Assembly (NCBI RefSeq): GCF_018595675.2
Contig: NZ_CP092333.1
Span: 4,240,001 to 4,304,000 of the forward strand
From: Flavihumibacter fluvii
GTDB taxonomy: Bacteria; Bacteroidota; Bacteroidia; Chitinophagales; Chitinophagaceae
Reading direction: 5' to 3'
Length of the DNA: 64,000 nt
Shown here: piece after piece, positions 1 through 8,925 of the stretch
How the letters are laid out: each line of letters begins with the position of its first letter
Position numbering within the stretch: position 1 is the stretch's first letter
Made by a program: the position numbers and the translations under genes
The notes under the pieces: model-generated
Told to the model about the DNA's origin: nothing
The model's input: only the letters and a program-made list of their open reading frames with translations
The model's database searches: none

Positions 1-72
1 TGCACTGGTTTGAGCTCCTGCTGATAAAACCATTACGATGGTTCCAAGGAATAAACAGGTGATTTGTTTCAT
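1..72 (-). CDS. N-terminus of a secreted protein, cut by the window edge
   Basis: Only the first 24 codons lie in the window. They read as a signal peptide: Lys at position 2, a hydrophobic stretch (CLFLGTIVMVLSAG), then AQTSA, which fits signal peptidase I cleavage after the Ala. A second in-frame ATG three codons upstream (79-81) is an alternative start. Nothing of the mature protein is visible, so its function cannot be given. It faces the degraded gene at 131-533 across a short AT-rich gap. Confidence 0.6.
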   Translation of the reverse strand, partial: MKQITCLFLGTIVMVLSAGAQTSA

Positions 73-130
73 GGAATGCATAGCTATTATAAAACATATA
101 AGATATAAATTGTTTGCAATATTCACCGAT

Positions 131-533
131 ATGTTTATGGCGCTGGTTGTAATTGCCGACTGCTCTTCCGGGAAATATGATACCATCTTCAGGAACGGAC
201 TGATCTATGATGGTAACGGCGGCGCGCCCTTCAAGAAGGATAAAGGCATCCGCCAGGGTGTGACCAATGCGCTTATCTATCCGCCCTGCGCCTTGAAATG
301 CAAATAAAGTTGAGCTGAAACCCGGCTTCTTTGCCGATATCATTGTATTTGATCCGGCTAAAGTGCAGGACCTTGGTACCTTTGAAAATCCACACCTATA
401 TGACACCGGCTTGATCCACTTGCCTATTTATGTTGTGGTTGTTGTAAATGATGGTAAACATTTCCATGCAAAACCGGATAGATTGCGAATTCAAATGATC
501 GGCTGTATTATCCCAATTGATAATATTGAATAA
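131..533 (+). pseudogene. Remnant of an N-acyl-D-amino-acid deacylase (D-aminoacylase)
   Basis: Three collinear pieces of one amidohydrolase survive. The N-terminal strand reads YDTIFRNGLIYDGNGGAPF, the usual opening of D-aminoacylases. It is joined directly to a short mid-protein piece (GVTNALIYPP) and then stops at 305-307. In another frame the C-terminus follows as GFFADIIVFDPAKVQD, ending in a TAA at 531-533. The family is normally about 500 residues, so most of the metal-binding barrel has been deleted and the remaining parts are out of frame. The Cys in VVIADCSS looks like a former lipobox. No catalytic protein can be made from it. Confidence 0.75.
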
Positions 534-579
534 GTTATCTGCAAAATCAGCGCACCTGGTTTCAAAAACCCCTTTCTGT

Positions 580-1740
580 TCATAATACTATTTTTAAGAG
601 GATGCCTAGCAAGGCTGCACTGGCAATGATGATGGGCTCTTGTATTTTCCTGATGTAAAGTAAGGCGAATACTGTTGCCACTGCTATAAGTGCTGAAGGG
701 ATATCAATTATGCTTCTTTGTGCAATCACAATAACTGCACCGGCTAATGCGCCAATTACAGTGGCCGTGATGCCATCCACAAAAGCCTTTATTGATTTGT
801 TTTTTGCGATCCTGCTGAAATATGGCGCCGGCAAAACAGTAAACAAATAACAGGGCAGGAAGGTGGCCAGGGCAGCGACAGCGGCACCAGGAAAGCCCGC
901 TACTAAATAACCAATAAAACCAACAGTGATGACTACTGGCCCTGGTGTGATCATTGCAACGGCTACTGCATCAACAAACTCCTGTTCATTCAGCCATTGG
1001 TGCTCTACTACTACACCAGAATATAAAAAAGGAACGATGGCCAGCCCGCTACCAAAAACAAATGCACCGGCTTTGGTAAAAAACAGGGCAATTTTCCCAA
1101 GGGTTCCCGGACTATAGGTCCAGAACCCGATTTGTAATAACAAAAGGCTGTTGATAGTGGTCTTGCTGGCCCATGCCGGCGGAGCTTTGACCATCATATA
1201 AAGGAGGCCGGCAGCTATAAATACAAGCACCTGTTCTCTTTGGGTGAGGATGGTAATGATGGCTGCAATCACGTAAAAAAGCCAGAGTAACCAATTTTGC
1301 CGAAAAACATCCCATTGAAATTTCCCTATCGATTTGATGGTCAGCTTATACGCGCTTAAAAGGATAATTCCAATCACAGCAGCGCCAACCCCGTAAAATA
1401 CGGCCTGCATACCAGGTAATCCACCGTATAACTTGTAGGCCATGCCCAACAACACCACCATGATAAAAGAGGGTAAAACGAAGGCGATCCCTGCAATTGT
1501 TGCACCAATTACCCGGTAGTGAACAAAGCCCAGGTAAATGGCCAGTTGCGCGGCCAGTGGACCCGGTGCCAGCTGGGCCAGGGCCAGTCCCTCCTTGTAC
1601 TCATCTTCGGTGATCCATTCCCGTTGCTCAACCAGGTCGCGGTGCATATATCCTACCAGGGCAACCGGACCACCAAAACCATATGTGCCTAATTTGAGGA
1701 AATAGCCAGCCAATTGTCGTAAATTATATATTGGATACAT
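580..1740 (-). CDS. chrA: Chromate efflux transporter, ChrA family
   Basis: 386 residues, a normal length for the two-domain CHR family. Each half carries the family signature: FGGPVALVGYMHRDLVEQ with LAQLAPGPLAAQLA in the N-terminal half, and FVFGSGLAIVPFL with AVAMITPGPVVI in the C-terminal half. Long hydrophobic stretches predict 10-12 membrane helices. Members export chromate from the cytoplasm, although many distant ones are untested. It follows the ChrB-domain regulator by 55 bases on the same strand, so the two are probably one transcript and the transporter is likely controlled by that regulator. The residues AQRSIID near the C-terminus are ordinary linker. The family call is firm; the substrate is inferred from the neighbour. 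Confidence 0.9.
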   Translation of the reverse strand: MYPIYNLRQLAGYFLKLGTYGFGGPVALVGYMHRDLVEQREWITEDEYKEGLALAQLAPGPLAAQLAIYLGFVHYRVIGATIAGIAFVLPSFIMVVLLGMAYKLYGGLPGMQAVFYGVGAAVIGIILLSAYKLTIKSIGKFQWDVFRQNWLLWLFYVIAAIITILTQREQVLVFIAAGLLYMMVKAPPAWASKTTINSLLLLQIGFWTYSPGTLGKIALFFTKAGAFVFGSGLAIVPFLYSGVVVEHQWLNEQEFVDAVAVAMITPGPVVITVGFIGYLVAGFPGAAVAALATFLPCYLFTVLPAPYFSRIAKNKSIKAFVDGITATVIGALAGAVIVIAQRSIIDIPSALIAVATVFALLYIRKIQEPIIIASAALLGILLKIVL

Positions 1741-1795
1741 TGTCGCTGTAAATTTTCAACGAACCTCCCATATTTGGTCCTACCAAAATAGAACC

Positions 1796-2665
1796 CTATT
1801 GACCTTTTGTACCAGGTTTACTTTTTTGCGAGGCTTTTTTATACGCTGAAGGAGTTTTACCGGTATGCATTTTGAAAATTCGCGTGAAATGGCTTTGGTC
1901 GGAGAACCCGGTCAGGTAAGCGATTTCAGTAAGGGAATAACTGGTATTTTCAATTAGCTCCTTCGCTTTTTCTATCCGGATCTTCCGGATATATTCCCCA
2001 AAATTCAGGTTGTCAAAATATTTGGAAAACTCCCGCGACAGGTAGGAGGGATTCACCTGCAGTTCAGTAGAAATGGTATTGATATTGAAACTAAAACTGG
2101 TATCGATCTGGTCCTGGATCATCTCTTTTAATTCATTAACCCATGCCGGAATTTTCTTTTTGTCACCTGACCTTGCAGTCAGCAATTTCTGGTACACATC
2201 GTGCAGCAGGTTTTCAAACGGACTGTTTTGTACATGTTTCTGATCGTGTAAATGAGTCGCCCAACTATATAGTGCATCATAGAGCATCATGCCCTTTGAC
2301 AGCAACTCTGTATCATCGGTGATATTAAATGCCAATCCGGCTGAAATTGCCCACAACCCCGCCGATTCGTTAGCCAGGTGATGCTGGTCCGTATCTGCGC
2401 CCCGAACGATAGCTGCGAGGATAGCAATCGCCGGATCTATAATAGCGTGTTTCTTTACAATATAATCAAACGTGCATTGGTCATTGTAATGTGTGTATTC
2501 AACCCCGGGAATATCGAAGGGGATCCCATTCAGGCTAACCGCTTCCTGCAATACCTGGTCATAAGGTACATACAGGAATTCTGCTTCCGGGTCTACAAAT
2601 TTTTTGATCAGCCACGGACAAGCAATTCTGTCAATTTTTGGGCGTTCTCTTGTGATCCAAATCAT
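1796..2665 (-). CDS. ChrB C-terminal-type sensor domain fused to an AraC DNA-binding domain
   Basis: 289 residues in two clear parts. Residues 1 to about 140 (WITRERPKIDRIACPWLIKKFVDPEAEFLYV, then GADTDQHHLANESAGLWAI) match the ChrB C-terminal domain found in chromate-resistance regulators. Residues from about 190 to 285 are an AraC-type double helix-turn-helix, recognisable from VNPSYLSREFSKYF and YLTGFSDQSHFTRIFKMHTGKTPSAYK. Classic ChrB has a different N-terminal DNA-binding part, so this is a domain swap that keeps the presumed sensor and changes the reader head. It lies directly upstream of chrA. I infer a chromate- or oxyanion-responsive activator of chrA; the ligand is not shown by sequence. 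Confidence 0.85.
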   Translation of the reverse strand: MIWITRERPKIDRIACPWLIKKFVDPEAEFLYVPYDQVLQEAVSLNGIPFDIPGVEYTHYNDQCTFDYIVKKHAIIDPAIAILAAIVRGADTDQHHLANESAGLWAISAGLAFNITDDTELLSKGMMLYDALYSWATHLHDQKHVQNSPFENLLHDVYQKLLTARSGDKKKIPAWVNELKEMIQDQIDTSFSFNINTISTELQVNPSYLSREFSKYFDNLNFGEYIRKIRIEKAKELIENTSYSLTEIAYLTGFSDQSHFTRIFKMHTGKTPSAYKKASQKSKPGTKGQ

Positions 2666-2732
2666 GGAATTGAATAGAAGGGTGATTACTGGAATTGGTG
2701 GAAATAAAGATAGCTATACTGTTACTGATCTT

Positions 2733-3809
2733 TTAATTGCTGATCAACAAGCTATGCTGGCTGGCAGTATGCAGGTTACGCCAAACACGATTGATCTCTG
2801 TTGCCGGATCTGCTGCCTGCATGCCGCAATAGGGATACAATGTATGGGTCACCAGCAGGGCGGTACCGGCCAATTCCCGGCTGGTATGACTGATGTTTTG
2901 CAATATAGCGGTTGATATTAATTGTTGTTTGATGCAATCTTCCCAGGCCACTCCTATAAGGTGGTAAAACCGGCGGCGGATGGCTTCAAGCTGCATACGG
3001 CTCTCCTCGAGCATAGTGATCATTCGGGCATTTGTCCTGCTGTGGACCAGGGGTTCGCACAATTCGATGAAACGATGGGCCATTCCTGAACTGTTGACGG
3101 CCAGCGTGGTTTCAGCTAATTGCAAAAAGGGAAACTGGTAGATGGGATCCGGCAAAACAGCATGCTGCTGGTCTATTTGGAACGACCTGCTTTGCGGCAC
3201 TGAAAGTCCATTTACACTAAATGACTGGCTGCCGGTGGCAATCATGCCCATGGTCTGCCAGTTTTTCCGGATGGCCACTTCCCCGGGTAAAAAAAGGAAG
3301 GACAGAATAACCGGACTTCCATCTGGATGTTTCAATGGGCGGCCATCTTCTTCTATGGTGCAATTCGCAGTAAAGGCTGTAGCCAGGGTAGCACCAGTGG
3401 CATAACTCCAGAAGCCGGTAATTTCGTAATGGTCGCCCTTCTTTTTGGCAACCCCCGAAGCGTTGCCACTTCCTGCCAGGCAGGCCGCCTGCCCATTAAA
3501 AACGGTCGGGACTATTGCCGGGTCCAGGAAGCCGATAAACCAACCGGCTCCGGCACAAAGCGTAACCGTCCAGCCTGTTGCGCCATCTGCCCAGGCAAGG
3601 CCTTCCTCCAAAAGCAGGGCTTCGGGAAGGGTATAGCCTAATCCTCCAAATCGTTCCGGCACCAATAACTTAAACCAATGCTGCCCATGTATGACCTGCA
3701 GCTGGACTGGATGCAATTCCTGCAGCTTTTCTGCTTCCGGGGCAAATTGCCGGAGCTGCTTTACTGCCTCTGGGGATAGTATGGCTGATGGATGGGGAAT
3801 TGTAAGCAT
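2733..3809 (-). CDS. Acyl-CoA dehydrogenase-like flavoprotein
   Basis: 358 residues with the acyl-CoA dehydrogenase fold order: an N-terminal helical part with LLVPERFGGLGYTLPEALLLEEGLAWADGATGW, a middle beta domain (GHYEITGFWSYATGA-like segment, KNWQTMGMIATGSQSF), and a C-terminal four-helix part (LEESRMQLEAIRRRFYHLIG). The phrase WQTMGMIATGS resembles flavin-dependent monooxygenases of this superfamily (HpaB/DszC side) as much as true acyl-CoA dehydrogenases. It lacks an obvious catalytic Glu of the classical enzymes, so the substrate is unknown. The protein is cytoplasmic. It sits behind its own promoter region and diverges from the GH20 gene at 3900. Confidence 0.7.
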   Translation of the reverse strand: MLTIPHPSAILSPEAVKQLRQFAPEAEKLQELHPVQLQVIHGQHWFKLLVPERFGGLGYTLPEALLLEEGLAWADGATGWTVTLCAGAGWFIGFLDPAIVPTVFNGQAACLAGSGNASGVAKKKGDHYEITGFWSYATGATLATAFTANCTIEEDGRPLKHPDGSPVILSFLFLPGEVAIRKNWQTMGMIATGSQSFSVNGLSVPQSRSFQIDQQHAVLPDPIYQFPFLQLAETTLAVNSSGMAHRFIELCEPLVHSRTNARMITMLEESRMQLEAIRRRFYHLIGVAWEDCIKQQLISTAILQNISHTSRELAGTALLVTHTLYPYCGMQAADPATEINRVWRNLHTASQHSLLISN

Positions 3810-3899
3810 ATGTAAACATATTGACTAAAATAAACAGGGTAAGTAACCGTTTAGTACATTTAATTGAAAGGTATTAAGGTTTTCATTATTATATAATTC

Positions 3900-6164
3900 A
3901 TGAAGAAGATAGCCAGCTTCGCTTTTATCCTTTTTATCCAGTGTTGTGTATGCCCCTTTATACTTAAATCCCAGGATATCCAGCGGATTAACCTGATACC
4001 GCAACCCCAGTTGGTGATTGAAAATAAAGGGTCATTTCTTTGGACCGGCAAAACACCGGTATATGCAGATCCTGTTTTCCAGAAAGTTGCCCAGTTGTTC
4101 ACCGAGCAGGCCGCCTTGTCCGCTCCCCGCCCGGCTTCCAGTAATATGAATACGGGAATTCCGGCTATTGTATTTCGCAAACAAAAGTTTCCTGATACCG
4201 CCAGTGCTGAATCTTATAAAATTACCATCAAACAGAAACAGGTAGATATCCTTGCCGCCACCGAACTGGGTGCGCTGAGGGCCATGTTTACCATTTTGCA
4301 ATTGCGGCTCTTACAAACCGAACAGAGCCTGATTCCCTGTGGCGAAATTACCGATGCTCCCCGATTTACTTACCGCGGACTGCACCTGGATGTATCGCGC
4401 AATTTTTTCCCTATTCCTTTCCTGGAAAAACTGCTCGATATGATGGCCTTGTATAAACTCAATACATTCCATTGGCATTTGACCGATGGCCCGGGCTGGC
4501 GCCTGGAAATAAAGAAATATCCGCAACTGACGAAAAAGGCTGCCTGGCGTACCCATAACAGCTGGAAAGAGTGGTGGAATAATGGCCGTTTGTATTCGGC
4601 TGAAGGCGCCCCTGATGCCTACGGCGGGTATTATACCCAGCAGCAGGCAAAAGCCCTGGTCAGCTATGCGGCAAGGCGTGGTATAACCATCATCCCTGAA
4701 ATTGAAATGCCCGGGCACGCTGAAGAAGTACTGGCTGTACTACCTGGCCTGGCCTGCTCCGGCAAACCGTATACACAAGGCGAGTTTTGCATTGGCAACG
4801 ATAGCACCTTCGTTTTTATGGAAGATGTTTTGAATGAAGTGATGCAGGTTTTTCCCTCTTCGTATATACATATTGGTGGTGATGAGGTTGACAAGAAAGC
4901 CTGGAAGGAATGTCCGAAATGCCAATCCCGCATCACAATGGAACACCTGAAAGATGAACATGAACTGCAGAGCTATGCCATACACAGGATGGATACCTTC
5001 TTAACCGCACATGGCAGGAAATTGCTGGGCTGGGATGAAATACTGGAAGGCGGATTAACTCCGGGTGCTACAGTCATGAGCTGGCGGGGCGAAGCTGGTG
5101 GCATCGCAGCTGCTAAAATGGGGCAGGATGTAATAATGACCCCGGGTGCTTATTGTTATTTTGACGCCTACCAGGCTAACCCGGCTTCACAACCAGAAGC
5201 GATCGGCGGCTTTCTGCCTGTTGCTAAAGTGTATGGGTACGACCCGGTTCCAAACAGTTTAACAAGCACGGAGGCCAGCCATATTAAGGGCGTACAGGCT
5301 AATGTCTGGACTGAATATATCCCTACCGCTGAACACCTGGAGTATATGATTTTCCCCAGGATGCTGGCCTTATCTGAAGTTAGCTGGACCAGCCTGCAAC
5401 AAAAAGACTGGAACAATTTCCAGGGAAGGCTGCAACACCATTACCTTTTAATGCAACGCAGGTTCATTAATTATTACCGGCCTATGCCAGTGCTTGATAT
5501 CAGTTCTGTTTCGGATACCATCGGCAAAATCAGCCGCGTAACTATTTCATCGGAACAATTCAAACCAGAGATCCACTTCACTACCAATGGCAGTGACCCG
5601 GTGAAAGGCAGCCCGATTTATATGGCCCCGATTGAGGTTAAAGGCATCGCGACTATAAAAGCAGCAATCCTGAATCCGGTTACGGGCAAAATGGGTCCGG
5701 TGAGCGCTCGCCAGACAGCTTACCATAAAGCCGTTGGCGCCTCAGTGAAGTACAACCTCCCTTTTAGTAATAGTTATGTGGCACTGCGTGAGTATACGCT
5801 GGTGAATGGACAAACAGGGTCTTTTACTTATGGCGACGGACAATGGCAGGGCTTTGAAGGCAACGACATGGATATCACCATTGAATTGCAACAGTTATCG
5901 GACGTTAACAAAATCGCCGTGAACTTCATGCAGATCACCGGACCGGGTGTTTATATGCCCGCTTATGTGGAATACAGTTGGTCAAAAGACGGGAAGAACT
6001 TTAGTTCACCGGTCCGGATCGCGAATATTGTTCCGGAAACGGAATCCAAACTGGTCATCAAACCCTTTGAAGTAATGGTGAACGACAAGGTGAAATTCAT
6101 TCGCATAAAAGCGCCGAACGATAAGCACGCTTTTTTATTCGCTGATGAAGTGCTGGTGAATTAA
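3900..6164 (+). CDS. Secreted beta-N-acetylhexosaminidase, GH20
   Basis: 754 residues. A signal peptide (MKKIASFAFILFIQCCVCPF) is followed by a GH20b-type N-terminal domain, the GH20 barrel and a C-terminal part. The catalytic pair Asp328-Glu329 sits in HIGGDEVDKKAW, and the barrel opens with FTYRGLHLDVSRNFFP and LNTFHWHLTDGPGW, all hallmark GH20 motifs. After the barrel comes a chitobiase C-terminal-type beta domain (about 540-610, EIHFTTNGSDPV). A final beta-sandwich (about 620-754) looks like a carbohydrate-binding module. It removes terminal beta-linked GlcNAc or GalNAc outside the cytoplasm. Its stop codon overlaps the stop of the convergent gene at 6161. Confidence 0.92.
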   Translation: MKKIASFAFILFIQCCVCPFILKSQDIQRINLIPQPQLVIENKGSFLWTGKTPVYADPVFQKVAQLFTEQAALSAPRPASSNMNTGIPAIVFRKQKFPDTASAESYKITIKQKQVDILAATELGALRAMFTILQLRLLQTEQSLIPCGEITDAPRFTYRGLHLDVSRNFFPIPFLEKLLDMMALYKLNTFHWHLTDGPGWRLEIKKYPQLTKKAAWRTHNSWKEWWNNGRLYSAEGAPDAYGGYYTQQQAKALVSYAARRGITIIPEIEMPGHAEEVLAVLPGLACSGKPYTQGEFCIGNDSTFVFMEDVLNEVMQVFPSSYIHIGGDEVDKKAWKECPKCQSRITMEHLKDEHELQSYAIHRMDTFLTAHGRKLLGWDEILEGGLTPGATVMSWRGEAGGIAAAKMGQDVIMTPGAYCYFDAYQANPASQPEAIGGFLPVAKVYGYDPVPNSLTSTEASHIKGVQANVWTEYIPTAEHLEYMIFPRMLALSEVSWTSLQQKDWNNFQGRLQHHYLLMQRRFINYYRPMPVLDISSVSDTIGKISRVTISSEQFKPEIHFTTNGSDPVKGSPIYMAPIEVKGIATIKAAILNPVTGKMGPVSARQTAYHKAVGASVKYNLPFSNSYVALREYTLVNGQTGSFTYGDGQWQGFEGNDMDITIELQQLSDVNKIAVNFMQITGPGVYMPAYVEYSWSKDGKNFSSPVRIANIVPETESKLVIKPFEVMVNDKVKFIRIKAPNDKHAFLFADEVLVN

Positions 6165-7879
6165 GGTTTTATAACGCCGGTCAACTTGTAAATTTTACCA
6201 TCCGGTTTGGTCATAATGTATAATTCACCCTTTGCATCCCGGCCGAAATGCAGGTCTACCCGGCTGGTATTACACAGCTCCCGCAGGGTCTTTAGCTGGC
6301 CACTTAACGAGACCTGCCATTCATGGATCGTGGCTTGCTTTCCCGGTCTCAATTCAGCCATATTTACATAGAACAACCTGCCTGATGGAATATCCCCAAA
6401 AAAATATTTCCCTTTCAGTCCGGGAACAGCACTACCCTGGTATTCATATCCACCTGAGATCGCCGCGGTTCCGTTATTATGGTCATATTCCACCACCGGG
6501 TAAGTAATATGATAGCTGCTGTCATTTGCAGGAAGTGGATAGGCCTTTTCCCAGTTTTCTGGTTCCACCATGAAATTTCCTTCCCTGATAGGCCAGCCGA
6601 AATCCTGGCCAGACTTTACCAGGTTGAGCGACTCAATATTTGCACCGCCGATATTACTGGCCAGCATGTCACCTTTTTTGCTCCAGGTGATCCGGTGCGG
6701 GTTCCTGAATCCATAAGCATAGATCTCATGTATGGCATCCTCCGATTTCGCAAATGGGTTGTCCTGCGGAATACCATAGTGCGTATTGGTACTATTATTA
6801 CCCCTTGGATTGATACGCAGGATTGTGCCTAAGATCCGGTCCCTGCTATGGACGATAAAGGGGAAACCGGCATCAACACTTCCACCATCACCTACACCGA
6901 TATATAACATGCCATAATCTTTATCGAGTGGTTTTGCTAATGGGTTGAAAGTAATTTCCTGCACCCCATGCATCACGGTGGGCATATTAATGCGGAGTAA
7001 TTCGCGATTCCTTCCCGTAAATACCGGTGATTCAGGATGCTCGGTCTTCCATTCTGTCAATACCCATTGCAGGCTTACCTTGATGGAGTCTTCATAGTTA
7101 AAGTCGGGGTTACCAGATCCCGGCCCCTCCGCATGGGTGGTATACAACAAACCATTATTGGCAAAGTCAGGATGGAAGGCAAAACTGCCGAAGCCTGTTG
7201 CCAGTCCGGATTCATGCATGAATTTGGGCATCAACTTAGCCATGTCCATATATACAGTAACCTGGTTACCCTGCAGTAGGTATAATTTTCCACGCAGGTC
7301 TACTACATAGCTGGCGCCCAGGTAAGGGTCATGGTCCATCTTGGTGATCCTTGTCAGGGGCAATTTTCCACCTTCACTGGATGCCGGTATCTGTGCGACC
7401 AACTGCAGGCCAACTACCAGGCTGGAAAGGGCGATAGAGTCCGGTAAGGGATCATCGATGGCGGTTAATCCGGATTTGCTCTTCTTTTCAACAGGTTTTT
7501 TATGTGTATGCAGGAAGGCAATGATCTCATCTACCTGTTCACCGGATAGGTGTGAAAAAGACGGCATCAGTACCTTGTATTTCTTTTGTAATTCCAATGC
7601 CCTTGCATCACCGGATTCCACCATTTTTTTTGGATCGAGTATAAATTGATGGATCCATTTTGCATCTACGGAATCGGTTAATCCGCCTAGTTGCGGACCG
7701 ATGCCATTCTGTTTGAAATTATGGCAGCCACTGCAATTTTTATCGAATATAGTATCACCCCTGGCAATGACAGCGGCATCAGCAGAGATGCCATCGGCCT
7801 GGTTCTTCGTGCCATTTTTACAGGAGCTGGTATACAACGAAATGATTGTTATCGACAGGATCAGGAAGCCTTTTTTCAT
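6161..7879 (-). CDS. Lipoprotein cytochrome c fused to a PQQ-type sugar dehydrogenase domain
   Basis: 572 residues from the chosen ATG, which gives a lipoprotein signal (MKKGFLILSITIISLYTSSC, lipobox Cys20). An upstream in-frame ATG at 7912 would put 11 extra residues before the signal. Residues about 40-130 are a monohaem cytochrome c domain with CSGCH and the distal Met in VLMPSFSHLSGEQVDEIIAFL. Residues about 150-570 are a beta-propeller of the glucose/sorbosone dehydrogenase type (FHPDFANNGLLYTTHAEG, GVGDGGSVDAGFP, YAYGFRNPHRITW). I infer oxidation of a sugar or alcohol at the cell surface, with electrons leaving through the attached haem. The propeller family also contains non-PQQ proteins, so the cofactor is not certain. 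Confidence 0.82.
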   Translation of the reverse strand: MKKGFLILSITIISLYTSSCKNGTKNQADGISADAAVIARGDTIFDKNCSGCHNFKQNGIGPQLGGLTDSVDAKWIHQFILDPKKMVESGDARALELQKKYKVLMPSFSHLSGEQVDEIIAFLHTHKKPVEKKSKSGLTAIDDPLPDSIALSSLVVGLQLVAQIPASSEGGKLPLTRITKMDHDPYLGASYVVDLRGKLYLLQGNQVTVYMDMAKLMPKFMHESGLATGFGSFAFHPDFANNGLLYTTHAEGPGSGNPDFNYEDSIKVSLQWVLTEWKTEHPESPVFTGRNRELLRINMPTVMHGVQEITFNPLAKPLDKDYGMLYIGVGDGGSVDAGFPFIVHSRDRILGTILRINPRGNNSTNTHYGIPQDNPFAKSEDAIHEIYAYGFRNPHRITWSKKGDMLASNIGGANIESLNLVKSGQDFGWPIREGNFMVEPENWEKAYPLPANDSSYHITYPVVEYDHNNGTAAISGGYEYQGSAVPGLKGKYFFGDIPSGRLFYVNMAELRPGKQATIHEWQVSLSGQLKTLRELCNTSRVDLHFGRDAKGELYIMTKPDGKIYKLTGVIKP

Positions 7880-7986
7880 GTTGGTTAATTGGTGCCACAT
7901 AGGAGTGCGCAATAAAAATAGTTATTAACCGGCACTCTTCCGGCCATAAACAAAATTGTGGATGGAATAATTATGTACCTTAAAAT

Positions 7987-8925
7987 ATGCGCTTTCACCA
8001 ACAGCTATTGAAGTTTCAAATTTGTTGCATTCTTTTCTTATGCCTGCTGGCAGGGAATGGCATTGCGCAAACCTCTGCATTAGCTGACTCGAAATATGAT
8101 TCATTATTGGCCATAAAACAGGAAAAGGCGCTGGCCAGGTTGTCACAGGAAGATACTGTATCGCTATCACCCTTTTGGCCTAATATCCAGCCTCCCTTAT
8201 TTTTCGCGAATATTCGAAATAACATTACCTATCCGGCAAAGATTAACCAGGGACATTCGACCAATTTCTGCGGGTATGCTGCCATGACCCATCTCTTACT
8301 CAAATACCATCCTGAGACCTACCTGGATCATATCCTTTCTTTATACCGGACCGGCAAAGCGACCCTCGAAAAAAAAGAACTGACCCCTTCAGAGCGGGTG
8401 CGCAATGCTGCGGGAACCCTGAAAAATAAAGGCGAGCTCGATGTCTTGCATGCCGACCAGCTTTGGTTCCTGACGCTGCCTGACCAGTTTAAAGGCTATA
8501 TGAATATCGTCGATCACAAGTACCAGCCCGGTGATGAAAACAAGATCTGGGCGGGCACCAACCTCGCGAAGTTTAACCGCATGCTGAAAGACTTCACGAA
8601 TGACCACCTGACCATGAAGGGTTCTGATTTTATCAGGCCGTCATTAAAGGATTTTTATACCTACCTGGCCGGGCAGCTGCCAAAGGGTGTTGTATTGCTT
8701 TTCGTAAATAGTAAATTTCTCTATCCGCATAAGTATACCCTGTTTAAACTAAGGGCGCCCACACATTTCATAGTTTTATATGAAATGTACCAGGTCGGTG
8801 AATTAATTGAGATAAAATATTGGGATTATGGACTTAAGACGGAGCAGTTGATCACCAAAAAGAGATTACGGAAACTTATTTTCGGCATAACTACCATTAC
8901 AAAAACAGTCGATGAAAAACGGTAG
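7987..8925 (+). CDS. Secreted papain-like cysteine hydrolase candidate
   Basis: 312 residues starting with a signal peptide that ends GNGIAQ. I do not recognise a named family. A plausible Cys-His-Asp triad is visible in the order found in papain-like and C39-like enzymes: Cys95 in STNFCGYAAMTHLLL, His260 in APTHFIVLYEM, and Asp280 in EIKYWDYG. The Cys sits at the start of a helix and the His on a beta strand, as expected for that fold. The middle is helical and charged. The next gene starts inside its last codons (14-base overlap), so both proteins are probably made together. A peptidase or peptidoglycan amidase role is inference; it could also be a non-catalytic relative. Confidence 0.6.
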   Translation: MRFHQQLLKFQICCILFLCLLAGNGIAQTSALADSKYDSLLAIKQEKALARLSQEDTVSLSPFWPNIQPPLFFANIRNNITYPAKINQGHSTNFCGYAAMTHLLLKYHPETYLDHILSLYRTGKATLEKKELTPSERVRNAAGTLKNKGELDVLHADQLWFLTLPDQFKGYMNIVDHKYQPGDENKIWAGTNLAKFNRMLKDFTNDHLTMKGSDFIRPSLKDFYTYLAGQLPKGVVLLFVNSKFLYPHKYTLFKLRAPTHFIVLYEMYQVGELIEIKYWDYGLKTEQLITKKRLRKLIFGITTITKTVDEKR

